Counted from the first letter of the stretch, positions 26,289 through 37,505 are shown. The stretch is DNA of 64,000 nucleotides from Collinsella sp. AM34-10 (GCF_003469185.1 NZ_QSIL01000001.1:124001-188000), one strand, 5' to 3'. The notes: generated by a model from the letters alone, not told the origin. Numbers and translations are program-made.

Positions 26289-29200
26289 ATGCAGGCAGAT
26301 TCCGCTCAGCAGCAGGGCCTTTATCGCCCCGAATTCGACCACGACGCATGTGGCATCGGCGCGCTTGCCGATATCAACGGTGAGCGCCATCACCAGATTC
26401 TGGACGACGCGCTGTCCATTCTGGTCAACTTGGAGCACCGCGGCGGCACGGGACTCGAGAAGAACACTGGCGACGGCGCTGGCATCCTGTTCCAGGTTCC
26501 GCATCACTTTTTCCGTAAAGAGGCTCAAAAGTGCGGCCAGATTCTGCCGGCAGAGGGCGACTATGGCGTGGCCATGTTGTTCTTTCCGCAGGACGACAAG
26601 GGCGTAGAGGATGCCCGCCGCGTGTTTGAGGAGGGCTGCGCCGAGGCCGGCGTGCCGCTGCTCTTTTGGCGCGAGGTGCCGGTCGACCCGCACGACCTGG
26701 GCGAGACGGCCCGCGCCTGCATGCCCACTATCCTGCAGGCCTTCCTGGGCCGTCCGGACGACACGCCCGCCGGCGATGCCTTCGAGCGCCGCCTGTACGT
26801 GTGCCGCCGCACCATTGAAAAGAAGGCCGACGCCGAGTTTGCCCTGCGCGACAAGATCTTCTACGTGTGCTCCATGAGCTCGCGCACCATCGTGTACAAG
26901 GGCATGCTGGTCGCCACGCAGATGCGCCGCTTCTTCATCGACCTCAACGACGCCGCCGTCAAGACGGCCGTGGCGCTCGTCCACTCGCGCTACTCCACCA
27001 ACACCACGCCCAGCTGGGAGCGCGCGCACCCCAACCGCTTTATCATCCACAACGGCGAGATCAATACCCTCAAGGGCAACGTCAACTGGATCCGCGCCCG
27101 CGAGCCCAACCTGTACAGCCCCGTGCTGCAGCATGATCTTGAGCGCGTGATGCCCATCATCAACCGCGAGGGTTCCGACTCCGCGATTCTGGACAACGTG
27201 CTCGAGTTCTTGGTCATGAACGGTCGTCCGCTCACGCGTGCCGCGTCCATGTTGCTGCCCGAGCCGTGGGACCACAACGACAGCCTGAGTGAGGAACGCC
27301 GCGCCTACGACGCTTACCAGTCCATGCTCATGGAGCCGTGGGACGGCCCGGCCGCCATCGCCTTTACCGACGGCCGCACGCTGGGCGCCGCCCTCGACCG
27401 CAACGGTCTGCGCCCCGCCCGCTACTATGTGACGCGCGACGGTCGCTTTATGCTGGCAAGCGAGGTGGGCACCATCGAGGTAAGCCCCGAGAACATCCTG
27501 ACGAGCGGCTGTCTGGGGCCGGGCCAGATGCTCGAGGTCGATTTTGCCCGCGGCCGCGTCATCTACAACGACGAGCTGCGCGCCCGCTATGCCAAGGAAA
27601 AGCCTTACCGCGACTGGATTGCCGAGGAGACGCTGACCGTTGACGCGCTTGATGAGCCCGTTGCGACAACGCCCGCCGAGGACGCCGAGGTACCCGTCGC
27701 CGTGCGTATGGCCAAGCTCGGCTACCACTGGGATGACGTTGACGAGGTCGTGCGTCCCATGGCCCAGCAGGGCAAGGCGCCGCTCGCCTCGATGGGCATC
27801 GACGCGCCGCTGGCCTGCCTGTCCAAGAAGACGCGCTCGTTCTTCGATTACTTCTATCAGCTGTTCGCCCAGGTCACGAACCCGCCGATCGATGCCCTTC
27901 GCGAGCATATGGTCACCTCGACCACGCTCTACCTGGGCAACCACGGCAACCTGCTCGAGGACTCCCGTACGGCCTGCCAGCTGGTGCGCCTGGAGCGCCC
28001 GCTGCTGAGCGAGGAGGAGTTCGACCGCATCTGCGCCATCGACCGCGTGGGCTTTAAGACCCGTCGCTTCCGTGCCGTGTACCGCCGCGATGCCGGCGAG
28101 GGCGCGCTGCAGGCTGCGCTCAAGCAGCTTGCAGAGGACGTTGAGGCTGCGGTCCGCGACGGCGTGAACATCGTGGTGTTGAGCGATCGTGCCGCTGCGG
28201 GCGAGGTGCCCGTGCCGTCGCTGCTCGCTGTGGGCTGCGTGCACAACCACCTGATCCGCGCCGGCGTGCGTACCTTTGCCGACATCGTGGTGGAGTGCGG
28301 CGACGCCGTGTCCCCGCATGACTTTGCGGCACTGGTGGGCTACTCTGCGAGTGGCATCTATCCGTACAACGCACATGCGTGCATCCGAGATCTGGCGGCA
28401 CGCGGCGATTTGGACGTGACGGCCGAGCAGGGCATCGCCAACTACAACAAGGCCGCGACGGCGGGCATCGTCTCCATCATGTCCAAGATGGGTATCTCCA
28501 CGGTGCAGAGCTACCATTCGGCGCAGATTTTCGAGGCCGTGGGCTTTACGCCGGAGCTCGTCAACGCGTACTTTGCCGGCACGGTGAGCCGTGTGGGCGG
28601 TATGGGTGTCGAGGACGTTGAACGCGAGCAGAATGAGCGCTATGACGCCGCGCTTGCCATCCTTAAGAGCCCGGCTCCCGATCAGCTGCCCACGCTGGGT
28701 CTGACCAAGTGGCGCCCGCTCGGCGGCGAGGATCACCTGATCGATCCGCAGACTGTCTACTTGCTGCAGACCGCCTGCCGCGAGGACAGCTACGACACCT
28801 TTAAGGAGTACAGCGCCCGCCTGCACCGCACCGGCCGTGCCGTGCGCCTGCGCGACTTGCTCGACTTTAATGCCAGCGGCCGCACCCCGGTGGCACTCGA
28901 CGAGGTGGAGCCCGCGCTCAACATCGTCCGCCGCTTTAACACCGGCGCCATGTCGTACGGCTCCATCAGCAAGGAAGCGCACGAGTGCATGGCCATCGCC
29001 ATGAACCGCCTGCATGGCCGTTCCAACTCGGGCGAGGGCGGCGAGGACCCGCGTCGCGAGACCCCGCTGGCCAACGGTGACTCCAAGAACTCCGCCATCA
29101 AGCAGGTGGCAAGCGCGCGCTTTGGCGTGACGAGCCGCTATCTTTGCAGCGCCTTCGAGATTCAGATCAAGATGGCCCAGGGCGCCAAGCCCGGCGAGGG

Positions 29201-30986
29201 CGGCCACCTGCCCGGCAAGAAGGTCTATCCCTGGATCGCCGAGGTCCGTCAGTCCACGCCCGGCATCGGCCTGATCTCGCCTCCGCCTCACCACGATATT
29301 TACTCCATCGAGGACCTGGCAGAGCTGATCTTCGATCTTAAGAACGCCAACCCCGGTGCGCGCGTGTCGGTCAAGCTGGTCAGCGAGGCCGGCGTCGGCA
29401 CCATCGCTACCGGTGTGGCTAAGGGCGCTGCCGACAAGATCTTGATCAGCGGCCACAATGGCGGCTCGGGTGCCGCTGCACGTGATTCCATTTGGCACGC
29501 CGGCCTGCCGCTGGAGCTTGGCCTTGCCGAGGCCCAGCAGACGCTGCTGCAAAACGGCCTGCGCTCGCGCGTGGTGCTCGAGGCCGACGGCAAGCTCATG
29601 GACGGCACCGACGTCGCCGTCGCCTGCTTGCTGGGCGCCGAGGAGTTTGGCTTTGCGACCATGCCGCTCATCTCCATGGGCTGCCTCATGCAGCGCGACT
29701 GCCAGCAGGATACCTGCCCGGCCGGCATCGCGACGCAAAACTGCCGTCTGCGTCACGGCTTCCGCGGTAAGCCCGAGCACGTTGAGCACTTTATGCTCTT
29801 TGTGGCCGAGCAGCTGCGCGAGATCATGGCGAGCCTGGGCTTTCGCACCATCGACGAGATGGTCGGCCATCCCGAGTGCCTGCGTCAGATTGAGGTACCG
29901 GGCAACCGCAAGGCCAACCTGCTCGATTTGTCGCCCGTTCTGGCGAGCGCGACCTGCGAGTTCGGTGCTCATATTCCGGGCGCCGACGGTCGCCACTTCC
30001 TGCCCCAGATGGCTGCCGACAGTGAGCTCGACAAGACGCTCGACTCCACGTTGTTTGTGCCCTATACGGCCGATGCCCGTGCGCACCTGCGCCCGATTCG
30101 CTTCCATGCCGACATCGCCAACGTTAACCGTTGCGTGGGCACCATCCTGGGCAATGCGGTGACCAAGGCACATCCCGAGGGCCTGCTCGCCGGCTCCATC
30201 ACCATCGACTGCGACGGTTCGGCCGGTCAGAGCTTTGGCGCTTTCCTGCCCCGCGGCATTGCGCTCAACGTGTGCGGCGACGCCAACGATTACTTTGGCA
30301 AGGGTCTTTCGGGCGGTGAGGTGTCGGTACGCCCCAACCCGCATGCGACCTACAAGTTCGACGAGAACATTATCGTGGGCAACGTGGCGTTCTTTGGCGC
30401 CACGAGCGGCCGCGGCTTCATTAACGGTCTTGCCGGCCAGCGTTTTGCCGTGCGCAACTCCGGTGCCACCGTGGTGGTCGAGGGCTGCGGCAACCATGGA
30501 TGCGAGTACATGACGGGCGGCCTGGCGCTCATCCTGGGCGAGGTCGGACAGAACTTCGCCGCCGGCATGACGGGTGGCGTGGCCTATGTCTTTGACCAGT
30601 ACGGCACGCTCGATGCTCGTGTGAACCACGAGAGCGTTAAGCTCAAGGCCCCGACGGCCGGCGAGCTGGCGCAGATTCGAGAACTCATCCAGGAGCACGT
30701 GGACGCGACGCAGAGCCCGCGCGGCATTAAGCTGCTCTACAGCTTTGAGACGATGAGCAAGCACTTTGTGAAGGTCATTCCGACCGAGTACGAGCGCGTG
30801 CTGGCGATTGTCGCTGCGGGCGAGGCTGCCGGCAAGACGCATGCGCAGGCAGAGGAGCTGGCGTTTGACATTGTGACCGGTCGCGCGAGCGCCGCGGATG
30901 TCGCTCGCTTCGATGTCGCGGGCGGTGCTGCGAGCACTGCGTCCGTGGCTGCCAGCTCTGTTGCTTCGACCAAGAAGGAGGCGTAA
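26289..30986 (+). CDS. gltB: Glutamate synthase large subunit
   Basis: A 1565-residue enzyme producing two glutamates from glutamine and 2-oxoglutarate. The short propeptide ends before Cys21 (HDACGIGALAD), the N-terminal nucleophile of the class II glutaminase domain. A central domain follows, then the FMN-binding synthase domain (NTGAMSYGSISKEAH, NSGEGGEDP, ISGHNGGSGAAA). The Fe-S cysteines are in CLMQRDCQQDTCPAGIATQ, and a C-terminal GXGXG beta-helix domain completes the protein. It is slightly longer than the E. coli subunit. The ATG follows AGGGGAGGATCGCG. gltD starts 5 bp downstream, forming the operon. Confidence 0.97.
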   Translation: MQADSAQQQGLYRPEFDHDACGIGALADINGERHHQILDDALSILVNLEHRGGTGLEKNTGDGAGILFQVPHHFFRKEAQKCGQILPAEGDYGVAMLFFPQDDKGVEDARRVFEEGCAEAGVPLLFWREVPVDPHDLGETARACMPTILQAFLGRPDDTPAGDAFERRLYVCRRTIEKKADAEFALRDKIFYVCSMSSRTIVYKGMLVATQMRRFFIDLNDAAVKTAVALVHSRYSTNTTPSWERAHPNRFIIHNGEINTLKGNVNWIRAREPNLYSPVLQHDLERVMPIINREGSDSAILDNVLEFLVMNGRPLTRAASMLLPEPWDHNDSLSEERRAYDAYQSMLMEPWDGPAAIAFTDGRTLGAALDRNGLRPARYYVTRDGRFMLASEVGTIEVSPENILTSGCLGPGQMLEVDFARGRVIYNDELRARYAKEKPYRDWIAEETLTVDALDEPVATTPAEDAEVPVAVRMAKLGYHWDDVDEVVRPMAQQGKAPLASMGIDAPLACLSKKTRSFFDYFYQLFAQVTNPPIDALREHMVTSTTLYLGNHGNLLEDSRTACQLVRLERPLLSEEEFDRICAIDRVGFKTRRFRAVYRRDAGEGALQAALKQLAEDVEAAVRDGVNIVVLSDRAAAGEVPVPSLLAVGCVHNHLIRAGVRTFADIVVECGDAVSPHDFAALVGYSASGIYPYNAHACIRDLAARGDLDVTAEQGIANYNKAATAGIVSIMSKMGISTVQSYHSAQIFEAVGFTPELVNAYFAGTVSRVGGMGVEDVEREQNERYDAALAILKSPAPDQLPTLGLTKWRPLGGEDHLIDPQTVYLLQTACREDSYDTFKEYSARLHRTGRAVRLRDLLDFNASGRTPVALDEVEPALNIVRRFNTGAMSYGSISKEAHECMAIAMNRLHGRSNSGEGGEDPRRETPLANGDSKNSAIKQVASARFGVTSRYLCSAFEIQIKMAQGAKPGEGGHLPGKKVYPWIAEVRQSTPGIGLISPPPHHDIYSIEDLAELIFDLKNANPGARVSVKLVSEAGVGTIATGVAKGAADKILISGHNGGSGAAARDSIWHAGLPLELGLAEAQQTLLQNGLRSRVVLEADGKLMDGTDVAVACLLGAEEFGFATMPLISMGCLMQRDCQQDTCPAGIATQNCRLRHGFRGKPEHVEHFMLFVAEQLREIMASLGFRTIDEMVGHPECLRQIEVPGNRKANLLDLSPVLASATCEFGAHIPGADGRHFLPQMAADSELDKTLDSTLFVPYTADARAHLRPIRFHADIANVNRCVGTILGNAVTKAHPEGLLAGSITIDCDGSAGQSFGAFLPRGIALNVCGDANDYFGKGLSGGEVSVRPNPHATYKFDENIIVGNVAFFGATSGRGFINGLAGQRFAVRNSGATVVVEGCGNHGCEYMTGGLALILGEVGQNFAAGMTGGVAYVFDQYGTLDARVNHESVKLKAPTAGELAQIRELIQEHVDATQSPRGIKLLYSFETMSKHFVKVIPTEYERVLAIVAAGEAAGKTHAQAEELAFDIVTGRASAADVARFDVAGGAASTASVAASSVASTKKEA

Positions 30987-30991
30987 GTGCC

Positions 30992-32473
<1,482 letters not shown>

Positions 32474-32788
32474 GGTAGTCATTCAAGAGCGTCCCCAACG
32501 ACTGGTCATTGGGGACGCCCTTGATGTCTGACTGCTCATTTGCTGACGTGCGGGCTCGCGGCGCCTTGCTGTTTTCGTGATGGCTGCGGCTGGGCAGCTC
32601 AAAATCTCTGTTTATTTGTCTATGTTTAACTGGGCTTTTGCTTCGGTATGACGTATCGGTCAAGCATTCCGTCAAGTGTTCGGTCAGCATCTGGTTTGCA
32701 GCCTTATGCCCATTTCGCCCGCGCTGGCGGCGACCAGCGGCCCTCCTCGTAAGCTCAAATTGAGGTTCATCAGTTTGAGGAGGATGCC
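32474..32788. other. Intergenic region after gltD
   Basis: The 315-bp gap begins with GCGTCCCCAA...TTGGGGACGC (32488-32517), a stem with CGACTGGTCA in the loop, similar to the GTCCCCAACGAC sequence at 2104-2115. The remainder should contain the promoter of the next gene. No gene is supported. Confidence 0.5.
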
Positions 32789-33496
32789 ATGGCTGATCAT
32801 GTTTTGGACCGGGGACGTCTGGCCGAGGCCGTCGGTAACGATATTGCCGACATGGCCCAGTTTTGGATGCTACGCAAGTTTCAGTTTTTGGAGTCGGCGC
32901 GCACGCAGTTCGAAGTGATAGTCGATCCATGGCTCAGCTATTGCGAGGAGCCTTCGCAAAGCGAAATCATGGCCTACAACATGGCGTTTACCGATTGGCT
33001 GCTGTTTGAGCGTCCCTATTACCACGGCAAGACGCTGCTTGAGCTGTATGTGGACGAGCCACCGGCGTCGCTTTCGCCTGCTTCGCTCAGGCGGCTCGAA
33101 CAGGTGCGCGACACGCAGTATTTTTCGCGCTTTGGTATTTTGGACAAAGATCCTGCGACTGGTATGGTCGCGCTGCGCGACACGCGCACCGACCGTCGTT
33201 TTGATGTCTACGACCCACATATCGTGCAAAAAGAGCGCTGGCGCGATGGTGCGATTGCGGTGCGCATCGCGTGCGTTGACGATATTTGGCTGACGGCGGG
33301 ACAGCTCTACCTCTACGACATAGCGCGCCTGAGCGATACGGCGGTCGACGGGCCTGGCGCCGTTCATCCGGAAGACCTGGAAGACGGCTTCGATACCTCG
33401 TGTATCAGCTTCTTTTTGAGGTTGGTCCGCGACATCATGGGTGCCCAGGGGCGCTACGTAAAGTCCCTCAATGTTTATGAGCAGGAGTGGGAGTAG
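32789..33496 (+). CDS. Uncharacterised protein
   Basis: A 235-residue, mostly acidic, soluble protein without signal peptide or membrane helix. It contains aromatic-rich segments (AQFWMLRKFQFLESA, MAYNMAFTDWLLFERPYYHGKTLLELYV) and a beta-rich middle (YFSRFGILDKDPATGMVALRDTRTDRRFDVYDP). I do not recognise the family. The ATG follows TTTGAGGAGGATGCC. It sits between gltBD and palindrome array 2, and codon use resembles the core genes, so it is probably a lineage-specific resident gene. Confidence 0.75.
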   Translation: MADHVLDRGRLAEAVGNDIADMAQFWMLRKFQFLESARTQFEVIVDPWLSYCEEPSQSEIMAYNMAFTDWLLFERPYYHGKTLLELYVDEPPASLSPASLRRLEQVRDTQYFSRFGILDKDPATGMVALRDTRTDRRFDVYDPHIVQKERWRDGAIAVRIACVDDIWLTAGQLYLYDIARLSDTAVDGPGAVHPEDLEDGFDTSCISFFLRLVRDIMGAQGRYVKSLNVYEQEWE

Positions 33497-33532
33497 GGGA
33501 TGGACAGTCGCAGCGCCGTCGCCTGTCTATTT

Positions 33533-33911
33533 GCCTCGGTCTGTAACGATTAGGGACAAAAAACCGGTCTACCTGTTACAGATCGAGACGAATGCTTGGG
33601 CGCCGCTGATTTGTCTAAATCTGTAACGTTTAGGGGCCTGGAGAACGTCTAACTGTTACAGGTCGAGACGTTTGGAACCTGGCTGGGGGAATGTCTCAAT
33701 CTGTAACATCTACAGGCCAAAACTCGACCTAACTGTTACAGATCGAGACAAAGGTTGGACGCGGTGCCGAAAGATCTCGATTTGTAACATCTAGAGGCCA
33801 AAAATCGGTCTTCCTGTTACAGATCGAGACAAAGAGGTGCAATGCTGCGCGAACGTCTCGATCTGTAACGTTTGGCGGCTGCTTGTGCCCGTAACTGTTA
33901 CAGGTCGAGAC
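33533..33911. repeat. Palindrome array 2: five 57-bp units at 80-81 bp period
   Basis: Units at 33533-33589, 33613-33669, 33693-33749, 33774-33830 and 33855-33911, each 57 bp, with start-to-start steps of 80, 80, 81 and 81. Arms match the array 1 consensus with some variants (GCCTCGGTCTGTAACG in unit 1). The spacer between units 3 and 4 (33750-33773) is almost identical to the one between units 3 and 4 of array 3. The array fills the gap between the upstream gene and the nuclease gene. Confidence 0.9.
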
Positions 33912-34030
33912 GTTTGTCGGCAGCGGCAACAGCGGCGATGGCCCATTTTTCCGATGTGATGGTGATAGAAGTGTCTAATACCGTTTTTAAACACAAGCAT
34001 GCAACACGTAACACCTTGGCGCGGAATAGG

Positions 34031-35008
34031 ATGCTTGCCAGGCTCACGGAGGCGGCTGAACAAGGCGTGCTGCTTGTGACGCACGACAATGCTGAGCTCA
34101 TGTGGCTGCGGCGCCATGTGGGCACAGACGATATTGCGGAGCCCGAATCGCACCTATTCTGTTTTCAGCATGAATGGGATGCATCGACGCCGCCGGAGCG
34201 GGCGCGGTTGACCATCAAGGGGCTTGCGGAGTTTTATCCCGATTGGGCGTTTTGGGGTTATGACGCGGCACTTTTGTGGGGTCTGGAGGTGCCGAATGAT
34301 CTGCTCGGGCCGCGTTACTTGGTCAAGACGGGTTGTTCGGTGGCGTTGAGTACGGGATATAGGCTGCTGCGTCCGCAGGCGGCGGGTGCGCTTGAGCGCG
34401 TCGACGGCGTGCGAGTGACGCCGTTTTGGCGCACGGTGGAGGATTGTCTGCTGCGTGCACCGTTTTCGTATGGTCTGGCAATCGCCGATTCCGCATTGCG
34501 GGCGAAGGGCATGTCGCGCAACGACCTCTGCGAACGCCTCCAGGCCGATTGCGAGGGCAGACGAGGGTATCGCAGAGCTCAGGTGATTGCGTCGCATGCG
34601 GACGGGCTGTCCGAAAACGGTGGCGAGTCTCGGTTTCGAGCGTTCTTTATTGCATACGGTTTTCCGGTGCCGGAGTTGCAGGGGGAGTTTCGCGATCCGC
34701 TCGATTCAAGCCAGGTGTTTCGGGTCGATTATTTCTGGAGGCTCGAGGACGGGACGTGCGTGATTGGCGAGCTCGACGGAAAGGGGAAGTATACCTTGCA
34801 GAATGGCGAGGGTCGGGAGTCGGTCGACCCGTTCGTGGCAGAGCGTCAGCGGGAAAGTCATCTGACAATGCTCGGGCACAAGGTGCTTCGGTTTACGTTT
34901 GATGAGCTCAAGAACCCGGGGAAGCTGGTCGAAAAGATGGGGCTAGCAGGTATTCCGCAGCGGGTCGATTTGGCTGAGGAATGGAAGCGTCAGTGGTATG
35001 GGCGCTGA
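34031..35008 (+). CDS. PD-(D/E)XK-type nuclease-domain protein with AbiEi-like layout
   Basis: About 325 residues from ATG 34031; the frame is open back to a TTG at 33872, but that part would be read through a palindrome unit, and ATG 33938 has no ribosome binding site. The middle (RLLRPQAAGALERVDGVRVTPFWRTVEDCLLRAPFSYGLAIADSALR) resembles AbiEi/DUF559-type proteins of Actinobacteria. The C-terminal part has a restriction-like nuclease core: Asp233 in FRVDYFW, then Glu247-Leu-Asp249-Gly-Lys251 in GELDGKGKY, followed by RQRESHLTMLGHKVLRFTFDEL. Such domains are related to Vsr-like endonucleases. It is flanked by palindrome arrays on both sides and ends in TGA, rare here. No partner toxin gene is adjacent. 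Confidence 0.7.
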   Translation: MLARLTEAAEQGVLLVTHDNAELMWLRRHVGTDDIAEPESHLFCFQHEWDASTPPERARLTIKGLAEFYPDWAFWGYDAALLWGLEVPNDLLGPRYLVKTGCSVALSTGYRLLRPQAAGALERVDGVRVTPFWRTVEDCLLRAPFSYGLAIADSALRAKGMSRNDLCERLQADCEGRRGYRRAQVIASHADGLSENGGESRFRAFFIAYGFPVPELQGEFRDPLDSSQVFRVDYFWRLEDGTCVIGELDGKGKYTLQNGEGRESVDPFVAERQRESHLTMLGHKVLRFTFDELKNPGKLVEKMGLAGIPQRVDLAEEWKRQWYGR

Positions 35009-35498
35009 GGGGTACGACTAACGCGGATGTGGTTGTTCCGGACGAGTTCGTCTCAATCTGTAACAACAAGGGGCCGTTTGGTCTCGTAACTGTTACAGAT
35101 CAAGACAGAAGGTTGGCTACCGCTAAAAGATCTCAATCTGTAACATCTAGAGGCCGAAAACCTGTCTACTTGTTACAGATTTAGACGTCTGACGACAGGG
35201 CTGGAAAATATCTCGATCTGTAACATGTAACGGCCAAAATTCGACCCAACTGTTACAGATTGAGACAAGGGTTGGACGCGGTGCCGAAAGATCTCGATCT
35301 GTAACATCTGGAAGGTCAAAGACGGTCTATCTGTTACAGATCGAGACATTTTGCTGGAACGACCGAAGCATCGCTGCACTGGTCTGTTCATCCTCATGCC
35401 CTTCTCTTTCTTCCGTTAGCCGATATGTCCGCAGCAACCCTGCCGTACTGGACGATAATGGACAAATGTTCAAGTTAATTGTGAGGGAGGAGCTCGAT
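35009..35498. other. Intergenic region with array 3 before the amidohydrolase
   Basis: The 490-bp gap holds the 4-unit array (35050-35347). The 150 bp after it should contain the amidohydrolase promoter and the GGGAGGAG ribosome binding site. No gene is supported. Confidence 0.6.
35050..35347. repeat. Palindrome array 3: four 57-bp units at 80-81 bp period
   Basis: Units at 35050-35106, 35130-35186, 35210-35266 and 35291-35347, with steps of 80, 80 and 81. The spacer 35267-35290 differs at one base from spacer 33750-33773 of array 2, and the neighbouring units match as well, giving a direct repeat of about 120 bp on either side of the nuclease gene. Confidence 0.9.
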
Positions 35499-36869
35499 AT
35501 GGCGTCTGCCGATCGTTCCACGTTGTTTATCAATGCGACCGTCTTGGATGGTTCGGAACATATGGAGCCGCAACCCGATATGGCCGTGGCCGTTGAGCGC
35601 GGTGTCATCACATGGATGGGGCCGAGTGCTGTGGCGCAGGCGCCCGCGGGTGCCGAGGTTATCGACCTGGGTGGTGCGTATCTCATGCCAGGCCTCATCA
35701 ATATGCATGTGCATCTGTGCGGTTCGGGCAAGCCGGTTTCGGCGGGCGATGCGGGCGCGCTGATGAAGAAGCTCGATAATCCCGTGGGGCGCGCCATCGT
35801 GCGCCATATTCTTAAGGGCAGCGCCCAACAACAACTGGCAAGTGGCGTGACCACGGTGCGCGGCGCGGGCGACCCGCTGTTTGCCGATCTTGCCGTGCGC
35901 GATGCTATCGATGCCGGCAAGTATCAAGGTCCTCGCCTGGTGGCGCCGGGAACGGGTGTCACGGTGCCGGGCGGCCATGGTGCGGGTTTGTTCGCCCAGG
36001 TGGCCAACAGTCCCGCCGAGGCAGCCGAACAGGTGCGCGACCTGTATGCGCGCGGTGCCGACGTCATCAAGCTGTTCGTGACGGGCGGCGTGTTCGACGC
36101 TACCGAGGTGGGCGAGCCGGGTGTGCTGCGTATGCCGGTCGAGGTTGCCGCGGCGGCGTGCAAGGCGGCGCACGAGGTGGGCCTGCCGGTTATGGCTCAT
36201 GTCGAGAGCACCGAAGGCGTGAAGGCCGCGCTTGAGGCCGGCGTCGATACGATCGAGCACGGTGCCCCGATGACTCCCGAGATCTTGGAACTGTACCGCG
36301 GCGCCGCGGGCACGCAGCTCGAGGGGCGTGCGCCCAGCGTTACCTGCACTATCAGCCCGGCGCTGCCGTTTGTATTGCTCGACCCGGAAAAGACCCATTC
36401 GACCGATACACAAAAGAAGAACGGTGACATCGTGTGCTCGGGCATCATCGAGAGCGCCCGTGCCGCACTGGAAGCTGGCGTTAAGGTGGGCCTTGGCACG
36501 GACTCGAGCTGCCCGTTCGTGACGCAGTACGACATGTGGCGTGAGGTGGCCTATTTTGCCAAGTATGTCGGCGTGGGCAACGCTTTCGCGCTGCATACGG
36601 CCACGCAGGTCAATGCCGAGCTGCTGGGGCTGGGCGGCGAGACCGGCACAATCGAGTGCGGCAAGGCCGCCGATATTCTGGTGACGCGCGAGAACCCGCT
36701 CGATGACCTGTGCGCACTGCGTGATCCGACGCACGTGATGTGTCGCGGTGATCTGGTGCGCAAGCTCAAGGTGAAGCGTATTCCCGAGGTGGACGCCGAG
36801 CTCGACGCGATTATGGCCATGCCTGCCGAGGCGTTGGCCGAGGAGCTTGCCCGCGATGGCGTGGCGTAA
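35499..36869 (+). CDS. Metal-dependent amidohydrolase (imidazolonepropionase/prolidase-like)
   Basis: A 456-residue TIM-barrel amidohydrolase. Metal ligands are visible as MHVH in GLINMHVHLCGSG, a likely carboxylated Lys in DVIKLFVTGG, His in VMAHVESTEG, His in DTIEHGAPM, and the Asp in LGTDSSCPF; the C-terminal GTIECGKAADILV segment closes the composite beta-sandwich. The family includes Xaa-Pro dipeptidases and other cyclic amide hydrolases; the substrate is not predictable. ATG 35499 is preferred over ATG 35466: GGGAGGAG lies 6-7 bases before it. A bidirectional-looking terminator follows at 36921. Confidence 0.87.
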   Translation: MASADRSTLFINATVLDGSEHMEPQPDMAVAVERGVITWMGPSAVAQAPAGAEVIDLGGAYLMPGLINMHVHLCGSGKPVSAGDAGALMKKLDNPVGRAIVRHILKGSAQQQLASGVTTVRGAGDPLFADLAVRDAIDAGKYQGPRLVAPGTGVTVPGGHGAGLFAQVANSPAEAAEQVRDLYARGADVIKLFVTGGVFDATEVGEPGVLRMPVEVAAAACKAAHEVGLPVMAHVESTEGVKAALEAGVDTIEHGAPMTPEILELYRGAAGTQLEGRAPSVTCTISPALPFVLLDPEKTHSTDTQKKNGDIVCSGIIESARAALEAGVKVGLGTDSSCPFVTQYDMWREVAYFAKYVGVGNAFALHTATQVNAELLGLGGETGTIECGKAADILVTRENPLDDLCALRDPTHVMCRGDLVRKLKVKRIPEVDAELDAIMAMPAEALAEELARDGVA

Positions 36870-36920
36870 GCGCGCGATATGGCGATGCGACAAAGGGACA
36901 ATCCTTTTGTCATAATCAGA

Positions 36921-36960
36921 AAAAGCCGAGGTCCCAGTGCGAGGCCTCGGCTTTTATTTG
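36921..36960. terminator. Terminator between convergent genes
   Basis: AAGCCGAGG (36923-36931) pairs with CCTCGGCTT (36944-36952), followed by TTATTTG; the left side AAAAAG gives a shorter T-tract on the minus strand. Confidence 0.75.
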
Positions 36961-36976
36961 TCCCATAGTATGGCAG

Positions 36977-37450
36977 CTATGAGCGCGTCTCCATCTTGGC
37001 GTGGCACTTGGGGCAGGTGACGCGGATCTTGCCCTTGCCCTTGGGGACGGAGAGCATCTGGCCGCAGTTGGGGCACTTGAGGTATGCCGTAGTCTTGCGA
37101 CCCTTCCACATCTTCTTGGCTGTGCGCTTGGCGCGCTCAAAGTCTTCCTTACTGGTACCGGCTGCGCGCGAGGCGTTGGCCGCTGCAGCTCCGCCGCCCA
37201 AGCTAGCTACAAACTTGCCCAAGCCGGGTACGTTTGCAGTCGCGGCGACAAAGGCCTCGTTCTCCTTGCGACGTGCATCGATGTTTTTGGACAGGCCGCG
37301 CAGCACGCCAATCACGATAACGGCGATGGCGATCCAGCTGAGCCACTGGATGCGGGCTATCGATCCGATCATCGCGATGACGATGCCGGCAAAACCCATC
37401 ACGATGGTGAGCTCGTCGGCGCCATTGCGTCCTTTCATAAAGTCATTCAT
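36977..37450 (-). CDS. Small membrane protein with C-terminal zinc ribbon
   Basis: A 157-residue protein. Residues 10-55 form two hydrophobic helices (TIVMGFAGIVIAMIGSIARI and WLSWIAIAVIVIGVLRGL), followed by a basic Ala/Gly linker and a C-terminal zinc ribbon, CPNCGQMLSVPKGKGKIRVTCPKC (CxxC-x17-CxxC). Function is unknown; similar layouts occur as uncharacterised proteins in Gram-positives. ATG 37450 is preferred (GAAAGG upstream) to the ATG at 37480. It ends in TAG and is convergent with the amidohydrolase. Confidence 0.75.
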   Translation of the reverse strand: MNDFMKGRNGADELTIVMGFAGIVIAMIGSIARIQWLSWIAIAVIVIGVLRGLSKNIDARRKENEAFVAATANVPGLGKFVASLGGGAAAANASRAAGTSKEDFERAKRTAKKMWKGRKTTAYLKCPNCGQMLSVPKGKGKIRVTCPKCHAKMETRS

Positions 37451-37505
37451 GCAAATTGCCTTTCGTTCGATATGCTGCACGCCTTTATACCCGATTTAGA
37501 GCAAG

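Noticed and set aside
26250..30842. Very long open frame on the minus strand opposite gltB
   Set aside because: It is the antisense shadow of a GC-rich gene; its composition has no family resemblance, and the plus-strand frame is an unambiguous glutamate synthase.
33872..34030. Upstream extension of the nuclease gene from TTG 33872
   Set aside because: The first codons would be read through palindrome unit 5, and no ribosome binding site is present.
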